NCBI GenBank assembly: GCA_023136785.1
Contig: JAGLQP010000081.1
Coordinates: 1 to 7,589, forward strand
Length of the DNA stretch: 7,589 nucleotides
Reading direction: 5' to 3'
DNA from: Spirochaetales bacterium
GTDB lineage: Bacteria > Spirochaetota > Spirochaetia > SZUA-6 > DRHE01
This document shows, one piece after another, positions 1 to 6,421 of this stretch (positions within the stretch are counted from its first letter, which is position 1; every line of letters begins with the position of its first letter). Position numbers and translations under genes: made by a program. Below the pieces are notes generated by a model that saw nothing but the letters and a program-made list of their open reading frames with translations, ran no database searches and was not told the DNA's origin.

Positions 1-23
1 GATTCGAGTGATCGAGTCCTGCA

Positions 24-41
24 ACCCCTCGGTTGAGGGGT
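24..41 (+). terminator. GC-rich hairpin, possible terminator of an upstream gene
   Basis: A 7-bp perfect stem (ACCCCTC paired with GAGGGGT) closes a GGTT loop. It lies 103 bases before the first gene of the window. The shape is that of an intrinsic terminator stem for a gene ending left of the window, but the bases that follow (GCTCTACC) are not a T-tract, so terminator function is uncertain. It reads equally well on either strand. It is not part of a recognisable tRNA: no CCA end or matching T-arm is present. Confidence 0.35.
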
Positions 42-108
42 GCTCTACCGATATTTCAAATAGAGGCAATGTTCTTATCAAGGTTTGAATTCCTCACCGG
101 CTGTCTCC

Positions 109-137
109 TTGACCAACCTACCCCCCTAGCGTAGCCT
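109..137 (+). promoter_or_regulatory. Candidate sigma-70-type promoter for the TSUP permease gene
   Basis: TTGACC at 109-114 is a good -35 match. A 17-base spacer leads to TAGCCT at 132-137, a weak -10 match (3 of 6). If used, transcription would begin at about 143-145, directly on the ATG at 144, giving a leaderless or nearly leaderless message. This agrees with the lack of any Shine-Dalgarno sequence before that ATG. The match is weak and could be chance. Confidence 0.25.
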
Positions 138-143
138 TCGCAC

Positions 144-1058
144 ATGCTTGCTCTGACCCTGCCTCTCTCCGGGATCGATATCTGGGTTCCCGGCATCGTC
201 CTGCTGGGCATTCTGATCGGTTTTCTGATCGGGCTGTTCGGAGTAGGGGGAGGGTTCCTGCTCACCCCTTTGCTCAAGGTGGTGTTCGGCATCCCCTATC
301 CCATCGCAGTAGGAAGCAGTCTGCTGCAAATCTTTATCAACAGCTGTATCGCCACTTTCCGGCACTGGCGAAACCAGAATGTGGATATCAAGCTCGGCCT
401 GATCCTGGCCGCCGGAGCCGTGGTCGGGACCGAGGTCGGAGTGCGCATCCTGACACTGCTTCAGCGAAGTGCTCCGGTTCTGATCAACAACCGCCACTTC
501 TCTCCGGCGGACCTGGTACTCAACCTCTTGTTTTTCGTCTTACTTTCCGGCGTGGCTGTCTTCACTCTCCTGGAGACCTCCCGCAGATCTGAGACTCAGG
601 AGGTGAGCACCGCCATTTCCCGCTGGCTGCGTACGGTCCGCCTGCCTCCGGCACTGGTCTTTCCCCGCAGCGGGATCGTCTCCTACAGTCTGTGGATTCC
701 CCTGTTTCTTGCCTTCTTTGTCGGCGTGCTGACCGGATTGATGGGTGTGGGCGGGGGATTTGTAAATTTTCCCCTGCTGATCTATGTGATCGGTGTATCG
801 ACCCACATCGCCGTGGGCACCAGTGTGTTTCAGATTCTCCTGGCCAGCGGCTACGGCGCTTCCCGACACGCTTTTCTCGGCAATGTAGAAATCGTTCTGG
901 TGGCTCTCCTCTTTGCCGGCTCCTTCGCCGGTGTCCAGCTGGGCGTGAAAGCTGCCCAGGTTCTCGGCGGCCGCAGCATCCGTCGCTATTTTGCCCTGGT
1001 GGTGGCTCAGGGGGTAGTCCTGATCGTCTGGGATTTGATCCGACAGATCTTTTTTTAG
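144..1058 (+). CDS. TSUP (TauE/SafE) family membrane permease
   Basis: This is a 304-residue integral membrane protein of the TSUP family (TauE/SafE/DUF81). The family moves small anions, often sulfur compounds such as sulfite, sulfoacetate or thiosulfate, across the inner membrane. About eight hydrophobic segments are visible (roughly 14-34, 36-50, 54-72, 83-103, 123-143, 180-205, 222-242, 248-303). The two-fold internal repeat typical of the family is clear: GLFGVGGGFLLTPLL (30-44) matches GLMGVGGGFVNFPLL (198-212), and IAVGSSLLQIF (54-64) matches IAVGTSVFQIL (222-232). A polar stretch at about 145-175 links the halves. The start is the first ATG after an in-frame TAG at 132-134; no ribosome binding site precedes it. 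miaB follows after 38 bases. The substrate cannot be told from sequence. Confidence 0.92.
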   Translation: MLALTLPLSGIDIWVPGIVLLGILIGFLIGLFGVGGGFLLTPLLKVVFGIPYPIAVGSSLLQIFINSCIATFRHWRNQNVDIKLGLILAAGAVVGTEVGVRILTLLQRSAPVLINNRHFSPADLVLNLLFFVLLSGVAVFTLLETSRRSETQEVSTAISRWLRTVRLPPALVFPRSGIVSYSLWIPLFLAFFVGVLTGLMGVGGGFVNFPLLIYVIGVSTHIAVGTSVFQILLASGYGASRHAFLGNVEIVLVALLFAGSFAGVQLGVKAAQVLGGRSIRRYFALVVAQGVVLIVWDLIRQIFF

Positions 1059-1064
1059 TACACT
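1035..1064 (+). promoter_or_regulatory. Candidate promoter for miaB inside the end of the permease gene
   Basis: TTGATC at 1035-1040 and TACACT at 1059-1064 are separated by 18 bases, each matching 4 of 6 consensus bases. The spacer contains a run of seven T. Start of transcription would fall near 1071, leaving a leader of about 26 bases before the miaB ATG. The element overlaps the last codons and stop of the permease gene. It is based on consensus matching by eye only. Confidence 0.3.
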
Positions 1065-1096
1065 TTCTCTAAAGACTCAGGTAGCCGCGAACCTCT

Positions 1097-2503
1097 ATGT
1101 CCAAAGAAACGACCCGGAACAAAACCTACTGGCTCGAAACCTACGGATGTCAGATGAACAAGGCCGAATCGGGCTTTCTCGAATACGAACTACAGGAGAG
1201 GGGCTGGTCCCAGGCCGGCAGTCCGGCGGAAGCGGAGGTCGTGGTTCTGAACACCTGTTCGGTACGCAAGACCGCCGAGGATCGCATCTGGGGACGACTG
1301 GGCTTCTTCAAGGCGGAGAAGAAGCGCCATGCCTTTCGATTGGTAGTGATGGGCTGCATGAGCGAGCGGCTGAAGCAGGAGATCCTCGACGATGCACCCC
1401 AAGTGGATCTACTGGTGGGCAACTTCCAGAAGCATCGGTTGGTGGATGTGCTTGAGCATGGCGACGAGGCGCCTGTGGCTGACCGGTCGTCCAACCGGCG
1501 ATCTCCGCACCATCGTTCCGTCCACCAGGAAGCCCATCTGGTCGATCCCGGGGAGTACCGCTTTGCAGAACGCCATTCCCTGTCGGGTTTCCAGGCCTTT
1601 CTGCCGATCATGCACGGATGTGACAACTTCTGCACCTACTGCATCGTGCCCTACGTCCGCGGTTCCGAGGTATCCCGCAGCCCCGAGAGCATCATCGAAG
1701 AGATCCGCAGGCTCCAAAGCCCGACTGATGACCCTACACGGCAGGTGGTGCGGGAGATCACCTTGCTAGGGCAAAACGTCAACTCCTACAGCTATCGGGA
1801 AGGGGATCGGACAATCGTCAGCTTTTCGGAGCTGCTGCGCCGGGTTGTTCCCATACTTCAGGACAAGACCTGGCTGCGCTTTCTCACCTCCCACCCCAAA
1901 GACATGAGCGTCGAGCTGATCGAGCTGATCGCAGCAGAGACCGCCCTGTGCCGGCATATCCATCTGCCGGTGCAGCACGGCTCGGATCGGATTCTAGAGG
2001 CAATGGGGAGAAAGTACACCCGGGGGCATTACCTCGCCTTGGTGGAGAAGATCCGGAAAACCATCCCCGAGGTGTCCCTAACGACCGATATATTAATAGG
2101 GTTTCCCGGAGAGACCGAGGAGGACTATCGGCTGACTCTGGAGCTGATGAAGGAGGTGCGTTTCGATGACGCCTTCACCTATCGCTACAATCCCCGGGAG
2201 GGCACCAAAGCCTTCGAGCTGGGGGATGATGTTCCGGAGGCGGTCAAACAGGAACGCCTGAGCGGGGTGATCGAGCTCCAGAGGCGTATATCCCGGGCCG
2301 GCAAGAGGCGGAAGCTCGGAACGGTAGTTGAGGTGCTGGTCGAGGGTGTTTCCAAGAAGAGCTCTGCGGAGCTGCTGGCCCGGACCGAAGGGGATGAGAT
2401 GGTCGTATTTCCCGGATCCCCGGATCGCATCGGGTCGTTTGTCAGGGTTCGCTTGAAACCCCTCGAGGGTTCCACCTTGCGTGGTGAACCGATCGGAGAA
2501 TAG
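1097..2503 (+). CDS. miaB: tRNA-2-methylthio-N6-dimethylallyladenosine synthase MiaB
   Basis: MiaB is a cytoplasmic radical-SAM methylthiotransferase. It converts i6A37 to ms2i6A37 in tRNAs reading UNN codons, using two SAM and an auxiliary Fe-S cluster. All expected parts are present in 468 residues. The N-terminal UPF0004 domain carries the auxiliary-cluster cysteines C18 (ETYGCQMN), C54 (LNTCSVR) and C87 (VMGCMSE). The radical-SAM motif CxxxCxxC is C175, C179, C182, followed by VPYVRG. GQNVNSY (225-231) and DILIGFPGET (331-340) are family hallmarks, and GQNVNSY argues for MiaB over MtaB or RimO. A C-terminal TRAM domain (about 403-466) binds tRNA. The linker at about 121-165 is histidine-rich. 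The ATG at 1097 fits the domain start; only a weak, distant AGG (1079-1081) precedes it. The next gene follows after 23 bases. Confidence 0.96.
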   Translation: MSKETTRNKTYWLETYGCQMNKAESGFLEYELQERGWSQAGSPAEAEVVVLNTCSVRKTAEDRIWGRLGFFKAEKKRHAFRLVVMGCMSERLKQEILDDAPQVDLLVGNFQKHRLVDVLEHGDEAPVADRSSNRRSPHHRSVHQEAHLVDPGEYRFAERHSLSGFQAFLPIMHGCDNFCTYCIVPYVRGSEVSRSPESIIEEIRRLQSPTDDPTRQVVREITLLGQNVNSYSYREGDRTIVSFSELLRRVVPILQDKTWLRFLTSHPKDMSVELIELIAAETALCRHIHLPVQHGSDRILEAMGRKYTRGHYLALVEKIRKTIPEVSLTTDILIGFPGETEEDYRLTLELMKEVRFDDAFTYRYNPREGTKAFELGDDVPEAVKQERLSGVIELQRRISRAGKRRKLGTVVEVLVEGVSKKSSAELLARTEGDEMVVFPGSPDRIGSFVRVRLKPLEGSTLRGEPIGE

Positions 2504-2508
2504 TTGCT

Positions 2509-2516
2509 GGAGAGGA
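2509..2516 (+). promoter_or_regulatory. Ribosome binding site that decides a GTG start
   Basis: GGAGAGGA is a strong Shine-Dalgarno sequence. It ends 10 bases before the GTG at 2527 but 22 bases before the in-frame ATG at 2539, so it favours the GTG start. It sits in the short gap right after the miaB stop, which allows expression from the miaB transcript. Confidence 0.6.
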
Positions 2517-2526
2517 AACCCATCGG

Positions 2527-3747
2527 GTGCAGAACAGGATGAGCGAACGTCAAGTTCCCATGATAATTCTGGCCTTGGTCTTGGTTCTCGGAACCGTCGG
2601 AATCCTCCCCGCGCAGGACAACGACACCGGGGATTCACTGCTCGGGGAAGCGCGGAATCTGGCGGCAAACGGGAAACTTCAGGATGCCGCAGCCGCCTAT
2701 ACCAAATGGCTGGCGGAAAATTCCGGACATCCCTCCTTCGGCATCGTTCTGATGGAGGCAGCAGATTCCCAGCTCTCCATAGAACGCTCCCTCGAGCTGC
2801 TCCGGGTCTACACCCCCCGGGTCCAGGATCTCCTTCAGCGAGAGATCTGCCGGGCCTCCCAGATCGACCTTTTGGAAATGCGCGGCCGCACCGAGCAGGC
2901 CCTCGGTTTGCTCCGTTCCTTCTCCCCCACGCCACGGTGGCTGTACCGGCAGGCCCGGCTGCTCTATCAACAGGGTTTGACAGAGGAAGCGGAGACGTTC
3001 CTAGAACAGGCGCTTACCGCCCTGCAGGGTAGTACAACCGGCGGTCCGGAGGAAGGTGGCGACGCAGGCAGTAGCGGACAACCTGAGAGCCGACGGGAGC
3101 TGCAGGCCCGGATCTGGCTGCTCCTGGCCCGGATCCACGGTCTGGAGGGAAAACAACGGGAAGCTGAACCGCTGTACCGGCTCCTGATTACTTCCTACGG
3201 CGACACCACGGTGGCTCCGGCCACCCTGCTGGCCTACTACGAGTTTTTGACCTCCCTCGGTCGGGAAGGGGAGGCGGCGGAGCAACTCGAGAAACTGGCC
3301 AGGGGCTTTCCCGATTCACCGGAGCTCGCCCTGGCACAAGGGGGAGACGGTCGGATCGCCTACGCTCCCTCTCCCTCCCGGTTTTTGCCCCAAGAGCTGC
3401 CGGCACCTGTTGGAAAAGGGATCGAAGCGGCGGAGCAGGCAAGTTCAGGAGAGGCTGCAATCGCCGAGGCCAAACCAACCGCACCGACAGCGGCAGAAGA
3501 AGAAAAACCACCGCCCCTGAACGTGCTGGTGCAGACCGGATCCTTCCGGGACCCGGAAAATGCCCACTACATGATCCGAGACTTGAAAGCGAGCGGTTTC
3601 GATGCCGGCATCATGGAAAAACGGATCGGCGATACCGTGTACTACAGGGTGGTGATCGGACCGGCCCAGACGGCGGAGAAGGCCCAAGCTGTCCTGATGA
3701 AGCTCAAGGACGCCAGTTTCGAGGGGGTTCTCCTGTTTCTGGAGTAG
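2527..3747 (+). CDS. Exported helical-repeat (TPR-like) protein with C-terminal SPOR domain
   Basis: This is a 406-residue exported protein. Residues 1-30 form a signal peptide or anchor: a short polar start, the hydrophobic core MIILALVLVLGTVGIL (12-27), then a likely cleavage near PAQ. Residues about 35-265 are alpha-helical with TPR-like repeats, for example LLGEARNLAANGKLQDAAAAY (38-58), RLLYQQGLTEEAETFLEQAL (144-163) and LGREGEAAEQLEKLARGFPDS (244-264). A Gly-rich insert lies at 168-187, and a Pro/Ala/Glu-rich linker at 280-330. Residues 331-406 are a SPOR domain (LNVLVQTGSF, then helix, then YYRVVIGPAQT, then a second helix). SPOR domains bind denuded peptidoglycan glycan strands, often at division sites. 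The protein is therefore probably periplasmic and cell-wall associated. GTG start chosen from the ribosome binding site; an ATG at 2539 is the alternative. The exact role is unknown. Confidence 0.85.
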   Translation: MQNRMSERQVPMIILALVLVLGTVGILPAQDNDTGDSLLGEARNLAANGKLQDAAAAYTKWLAENSGHPSFGIVLMEAADSQLSIERSLELLRVYTPRVQDLLQREICRASQIDLLEMRGRTEQALGLLRSFSPTPRWLYRQARLLYQQGLTEEAETFLEQALTALQGSTTGGPEEGGDAGSSGQPESRRELQARIWLLLARIHGLEGKQREAEPLYRLLITSYGDTTVAPATLLAYYEFLTSLGREGEAAEQLEKLARGFPDSPELALAQGGDGRIAYAPSPSRFLPQELPAPVGKGIEAAEQASSGEAAIAEAKPTAPTAAEEEKPPPLNVLVQTGSFRDPENAHYMIRDLKASGFDAGIMEKRIGDTVYYRVVIGPAQTAEKAQAVLMKLKDASFEGVLLFLE

Positions 3748-3760
3748 AACCTTTGAGTAG

Positions 3761-3787
3761 GGGCGGGAAGGGGATTACTCCCGGCCC
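3761..3787. terminator. GC-rich hairpin between convergent genes, possible bidirectional terminator
   Basis: GGGCGGGA (3761-3768) can pair with TCCCGGCCC (3779-3787), leaving one bulged G and a 10-base loop. It lies where the two gene groups meet and reaches into the last codons of the minus-strand lipoprotein gene (stop at 3775-3777). Neither strand shows a T-tract after the stem, so it is at best a weak intrinsic terminator; it may instead slow polymerase or protect the 3' ends. Confidence 0.3.
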
Positions 3788-5388
3788 TGGTCCTGGACCT
3801 GCTCCGAGGCAGGCTGCTCCTCTTGCGATTCCTGTTCCTCGAGAATTTCCAACTGCTCGAAGACGATCCGGGTTTCCGAGGTAGCGGCCACACCGTGGAC
3901 GCTCAATTTCCCGGGAACAAGCGTCAGGGTCCGGTACAGATAGTTGGCTTCCTGATTTTCCTCGTACTCCATGATGTAGGTGGCCGTCGTGGTGACAAGG
4001 CCCTTGTCATCCATACCCTGAAGATACAGCACATCCTGATCGAGGCGGATGATGGTGAAACCGCCGGCGAACTCCCGACCTTCCTCGATCCAGGTGAATT
4101 GCGGCGGTTCGAAGATAATCTCGATGCCGGCCCCGCTCTGATACAAGCCGGTCAGCTCCACCTCCACAGAATTGATTCGGGTACGCTCTTTGCTCAGCAG
4201 GTCCTGCTGCAACTCTTCCGTGAGCTTGATGTAGCGGCCGAAGGATCGATCCCACTGTTCGGAGCCCAGGATGGAAACGTCAATGGTGTTCAGGGATACG
4301 ATCTCAATATTGAAGCGGCGGACGATCGATTCTATCGCCTCGTTGGCTCCGAAGGCCAGCAGACGATTGGAGAGGCTGCGGAAGGATACCTGCCAGATGT
4401 ACACCTCCTGAACATCCCCCGAGTATACGCTGATCCGCCGTTGCTCCGGAAGGAAGAGCAGGATCTCCTCCTTCCCATCCGTCCCTGCGAGATACCAGGG
4501 ACCTGACAGGAAGGCTTCAAAGGCCTCCACCGAAGGATCGGAAAAAAGCTCCTCGAGCTGCTTCTCCTCGATAGCCGCCCCGGGCATTTTCTCAACGCGG
4601 GTCAGCACGTACCGATTCTGCTGATACTGCCAGTAGTAGGTACGTTTGACCTTGTCCAGGATGTTCTCCGATTCCACGTCCCGGCTGTAGGCGTAGATGG
4701 TAAAGCTGGGTCCGTTCTTCTGTCCGAGACGATACCCCTCGGAACGCTCGATTTCATCGATATCGATGCTGCCATCGGCCACGATCCTCAAGATTTCCGT
4801 GAAATACAGCCCGAGTCCGGTGGGGGAGGGGGTTTTCCGGAACAGATCCAGAGTCAGCTCGCCCTGTTCGTTCATTCCCCGGCAAACGATCTCCAGGTTG
4901 TGATCCCCCACCACATCTTTGAGGGAGATCTCCAACATACGCAGGTTGGTGGCATTGGTCAGGCTCTCCCAGGTCCGGGAGTAGGTGGCCCGTACCGGAT
5001 CGTAGTCGATCACGGCAATCCTCAGGGACCCCTGCAGATCTTCCTTCTGACGGAGCACCAGAATTTGCTCGTCGTTGGTGTCCAGATCCAGATTCGTATT
5101 GATAACCCGGATCAGCTTTTCCTTGTCGTCGAGAGGTACCTTCGGTGTCAGTTCGAGGGTCTCTACGGATGTGGCGGTCGAGCGGTTCGATCCGGGAATA
5201 TCCTCGTTGTATACCTCCGGTACGATCCGGCGCGCTGCAACCTCCGGCTCTTTGTTCTCCTTGATCAGATCGCAGGATGAGAGAACAACCAGAAGGCAGA
5301 GTTGAGCAAGCGCCGCTTTCCGTACGAACGGAGAGGATCGCCGGGGATTGTCGTGTCTGATTGAAATGTCTCGTGTTCTATTGTTCAT
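3775..5388 (-). CDS. Large spirochaete-type lipoprotein, possibly pallilysin-related
   Basis: This is a 537-residue lipoprotein of unknown function. A basic N-region (RRSSPFVRK, 16-24) and a hydrophobic core lead to the lipobox LSSC with Cys39 as the lipidated residue. The mature part starts with a charged, probably unstructured linker (40-100). Residues 100-270 and 290-515 look rich in beta strands with many aromatic residues, for example VYIWQVSF (329-336) and YLYRTLTLVPGKLSVHG (483-499). The C-terminal tail (513-537) is a low-complexity run of Glu and Gln. No HExxH or other catalytic motif is seen. It resembles what I recall of spirochaetal pallilysin-related adhesin-type lipoproteins, but that is memory, not a match. 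The ATG at 5388 is chosen because it starts a proper lipoprotein signal; the longer frame to 5526 would bury it and run through the upstream gene. The start overlaps the phosphoesterase stop by 11 bases and has no Shine-Dalgarno. Confidence 0.8.
   Translation of the reverse strand: MNNRTRDISIRHDNPRRSSPFVRKAALAQLCLLVVLSSCDLIKENKEPEVAARRIVPEVYNEDIPGSNRSTATSVETLELTPKVPLDDKEKLIRVINTNLDLDTNDEQILVLRQKEDLQGSLRIAVIDYDPVRATYSRTWESLTNATNLRMLEISLKDVVGDHNLEIVCRGMNEQGELTLDLFRKTPSPTGLGLYFTEILRIVADGSIDIDEIERSEGYRLGQKNGPSFTIYAYSRDVESENILDKVKRTYYWQYQQNRYVLTRVEKMPGAAIEEKQLEELFSDPSVEAFEAFLSGPWYLAGTDGKEEILLFLPEQRRISVYSGDVQEVYIWQVSFRSLSNRLLAFGANEAIESIVRRFNIEIVSLNTIDVSILGSEQWDRSFGRYIKLTEELQQDLLSKERTRINSVEVELTGLYQSGAGIEIIFEPPQFTWIEEGREFAGGFTIIRLDQDVLYLQGMDDKGLVTTTATYIMEYEENQEANYLYRTLTLVPGKLSVHGVAATSETRIVFEQLEILEEQESQEEQPASEQVQDQGRE
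5378..5388 (-). promoter_or_regulatory. 11-base stop/start overlap suggesting translational coupling
   Basis: Read on the minus strand, ATGAACAATAG holds the lipoprotein start codon (ATG) and, in the phosphoesterase frame, its stop codon (TAG). The bases before the ATG (CACGAAGCCACGG) contain no good Shine-Dalgarno sequence. Ribosomes finishing the phosphoesterase would be close enough to restart on the lipoprotein. Confidence 0.6.
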
Positions 5389-6376
5389 CCGTGGCTTCGT
5401 GATTGAAATATTCTCGCAGCATCTCCAACACTTCCACCTCCATAACATCGAAGGATCGGGGACATTTGAACCCGGCGGCGGTCTTGTGCCCTCCGCCGCC
5501 GAAACTCTGAGCGATGGCGGCCACATCGATGTTGCCTTTGGATCGAAGGGAGCAGCGCTTTACCCCCTCGAGATTCTCCTTGAAGAAGACACTGACCCGA
5601 ATATCCCCGCTGCGCAGGGGGATATTGATCAGTTGGTCCGACTCTTCGTAGATCGCGTCGGCGTCCCGGATCAGCTCCTGGGTCATGGTCTGCACGGCCA
5701 CGTGTTTGTCGTAGTACAGCTCCAGGGTGGTGAGAACCTTCGCCATCAGGACCAGGGAGCTGATCGAGTTGCTCTCGTAGACATTCACGTAGGTTTCGTT
5801 GGGATCGACGCCCATGCTGACCAGCTCGTGGGCGATTTGAAAGGTCACCGCCGTGGTTTTGGGGTAGATGAAGGAGCCGGTGTCGTACACGATGCCCATG
5901 TACAGGGCTTGGGCCATGGGCAGATCCAGCTCCAAGCCCATCTCACGGAACAACAGGTAGAGAATCTCGCAGGTGGAGGAGGCGTTCTGTTCGATGTGAT
6001 TCTGGGAAAGCTGAACCGTCTCGCTGTCGTGGTGGTCGACGATGAAGTACTCCTTGACCCGGGGTAGGACCAAGGTAGCTATCTGTCCGATGTTGTTGAT
6101 GTCGTTCACGTCCAGAACGAACAGACCGTACTCTTGGATATCCTCCGGTATCTGTTCTTTCTTGACCAGAACTTCGAACTCCCCGGTGTCGTCAATGAAG
6201 ACAAATTTCTTGGGCGCCGGGTCGGCGTTGAGGATGCGGGCGGTCTTGCCCAGTTTGCGCAAAGCCCTCAGCATGGCGTACTCGCTCCCCAGAGCATCGC
6301 CGTCGGGAGTTTCATGAGCCGTGATGATGAACTTGTCGTGTTTCTCTATAAAATCAATTACCGCTTGGTTTGGCAT
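5378..6376 (-). CDS. DHH/DHHA1 phosphoesterase, NrnA-like (nanoRNase / pAp phosphatase)
   Basis: This 332-residue cytoplasmic enzyme has the layout of stand-alone DHH-DHHA1 proteins. NrnA-type members degrade 2-5 nt RNAs and remove the 3' phosphate from pAp; related members hydrolyse cyclic dinucleotides or pApA. The metal-binding residues of the DHH domain are all visible: H21, D25 and D27 in HETPDGDALGS (21-31), D89 in VLDVND, the DHH motif D114-H115-H116, and D165 in GIVYDTGSF. The C-terminal DHHA1 domain has the substrate-binding GGGGHKTAAGF (293-303) preceded by SLRSKGNIDV (276-285). No extra membrane, PAS or CBS domain is present, so it is not a GdpP-type protein. The ATG at 6376 has AAGGA at 6383-6387, six bases upstream. 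It lies 45 bases after the GlgD-like gene and overlaps the lipoprotein gene. Which substrate it prefers cannot be told from sequence. Confidence 0.92.
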   Translation of the reverse strand: MPNQAVIDFIEKHDKFIITAHETPDGDALGSEYAMLRALRKLGKTARILNADPAPKKFVFIDDTGEFEVLVKKEQIPEDIQEYGLFVLDVNDINNIGQIATLVLPRVKEYFIVDHHDSETVQLSQNHIEQNASSTCEILYLLFREMGLELDLPMAQALYMGIVYDTGSFIYPKTTAVTFQIAHELVSMGVDPNETYVNVYESNSISSLVLMAKVLTTLELYYDKHVAVQTMTQELIRDADAIYEESDQLINIPLRSGDIRVSVFFKENLEGVKRCSLRSKGNIDVAAIAQSFGGGGHKTAAGFKCPRSFDVMEVEVLEMLREYFNHEATDEQ

Positions 6377-6382
6377 TCTTGA

Positions 6383-6387
6383 TCCTT
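6383..6387 (-). promoter_or_regulatory. Ribosome binding site of the DHH phosphoesterase
   Basis: The minus strand reads AAGGA with a 6-base spacer to the ATG at 6376, which fixes that start. It is the best-spaced Shine-Dalgarno of the minus-strand group and sits next to the palindrome TCGATATCGA (6387-6396). Confidence 0.6.
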
Positions 6388-6402
6388 CGATATCGATCGA
6401 AT

Positions 6403-6418
6403 CCCTGCCTTCGCAGGG
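6403..6418 (-). other. Intercistronic hairpin between GlgD-like and phosphoesterase genes
   Basis: A perfect 6-bp stem, CCCTGC with GCAGGG, closes a 4-base loop (GAAG on the minus strand). It begins four bases past the stop of the GlgD-like gene and ends about 15 bases before the ribosome binding site of the next gene. No T-run follows, so it is more likely an mRNA processing or stabilising element than a full terminator, or it may be chance. Confidence 0.35.
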
Positions 6419-6421
6419 TAC

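Noticed and set aside
1037..1056. GATC-CGACA-GATC followed by seven T as an intrinsic terminator of the permease gene
   Set aside because: The stem is only 4 bp and AT-rich at its flanks, too weak to call.
1913..1930. A 9-base tandem repeat (GAGCTGATC twice) in miaB
   Set aside because: It simply encodes ELIELI in a helix and has no sign of being a functional repeat.
2093..2935. A 280-codon open frame on the minus strand across the miaB end and the SPOR gene start
   Set aside because: It spans parts of two well-supported plus-strand genes and is rich in Arg, Gly and Pro with no known domain.
5389..5526. An N-terminal extension of the lipoprotein to an ATG at 5526
   Set aside because: It would overlap the phosphoesterase by almost 150 bases, adds Trp/Cys/Arg-rich sequence, and would bury the lipoprotein signal peptide that starts properly at 5388.
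5348..6067. A 239-codon open frame on the plus strand opposite the phosphoesterase gene
   Set aside because: His/Val/Gly-rich shadow of the DHH gene, with no ribosome binding site or domain.
144..6376. A sulfur-metabolism cluster linking the TSUP permease, MiaB and the pAp phosphatase-like enzyme
   Set aside because: The genes are in opposite transcription units, no sulfate-assimilation gene is present, and the link rests only on broad family roles.
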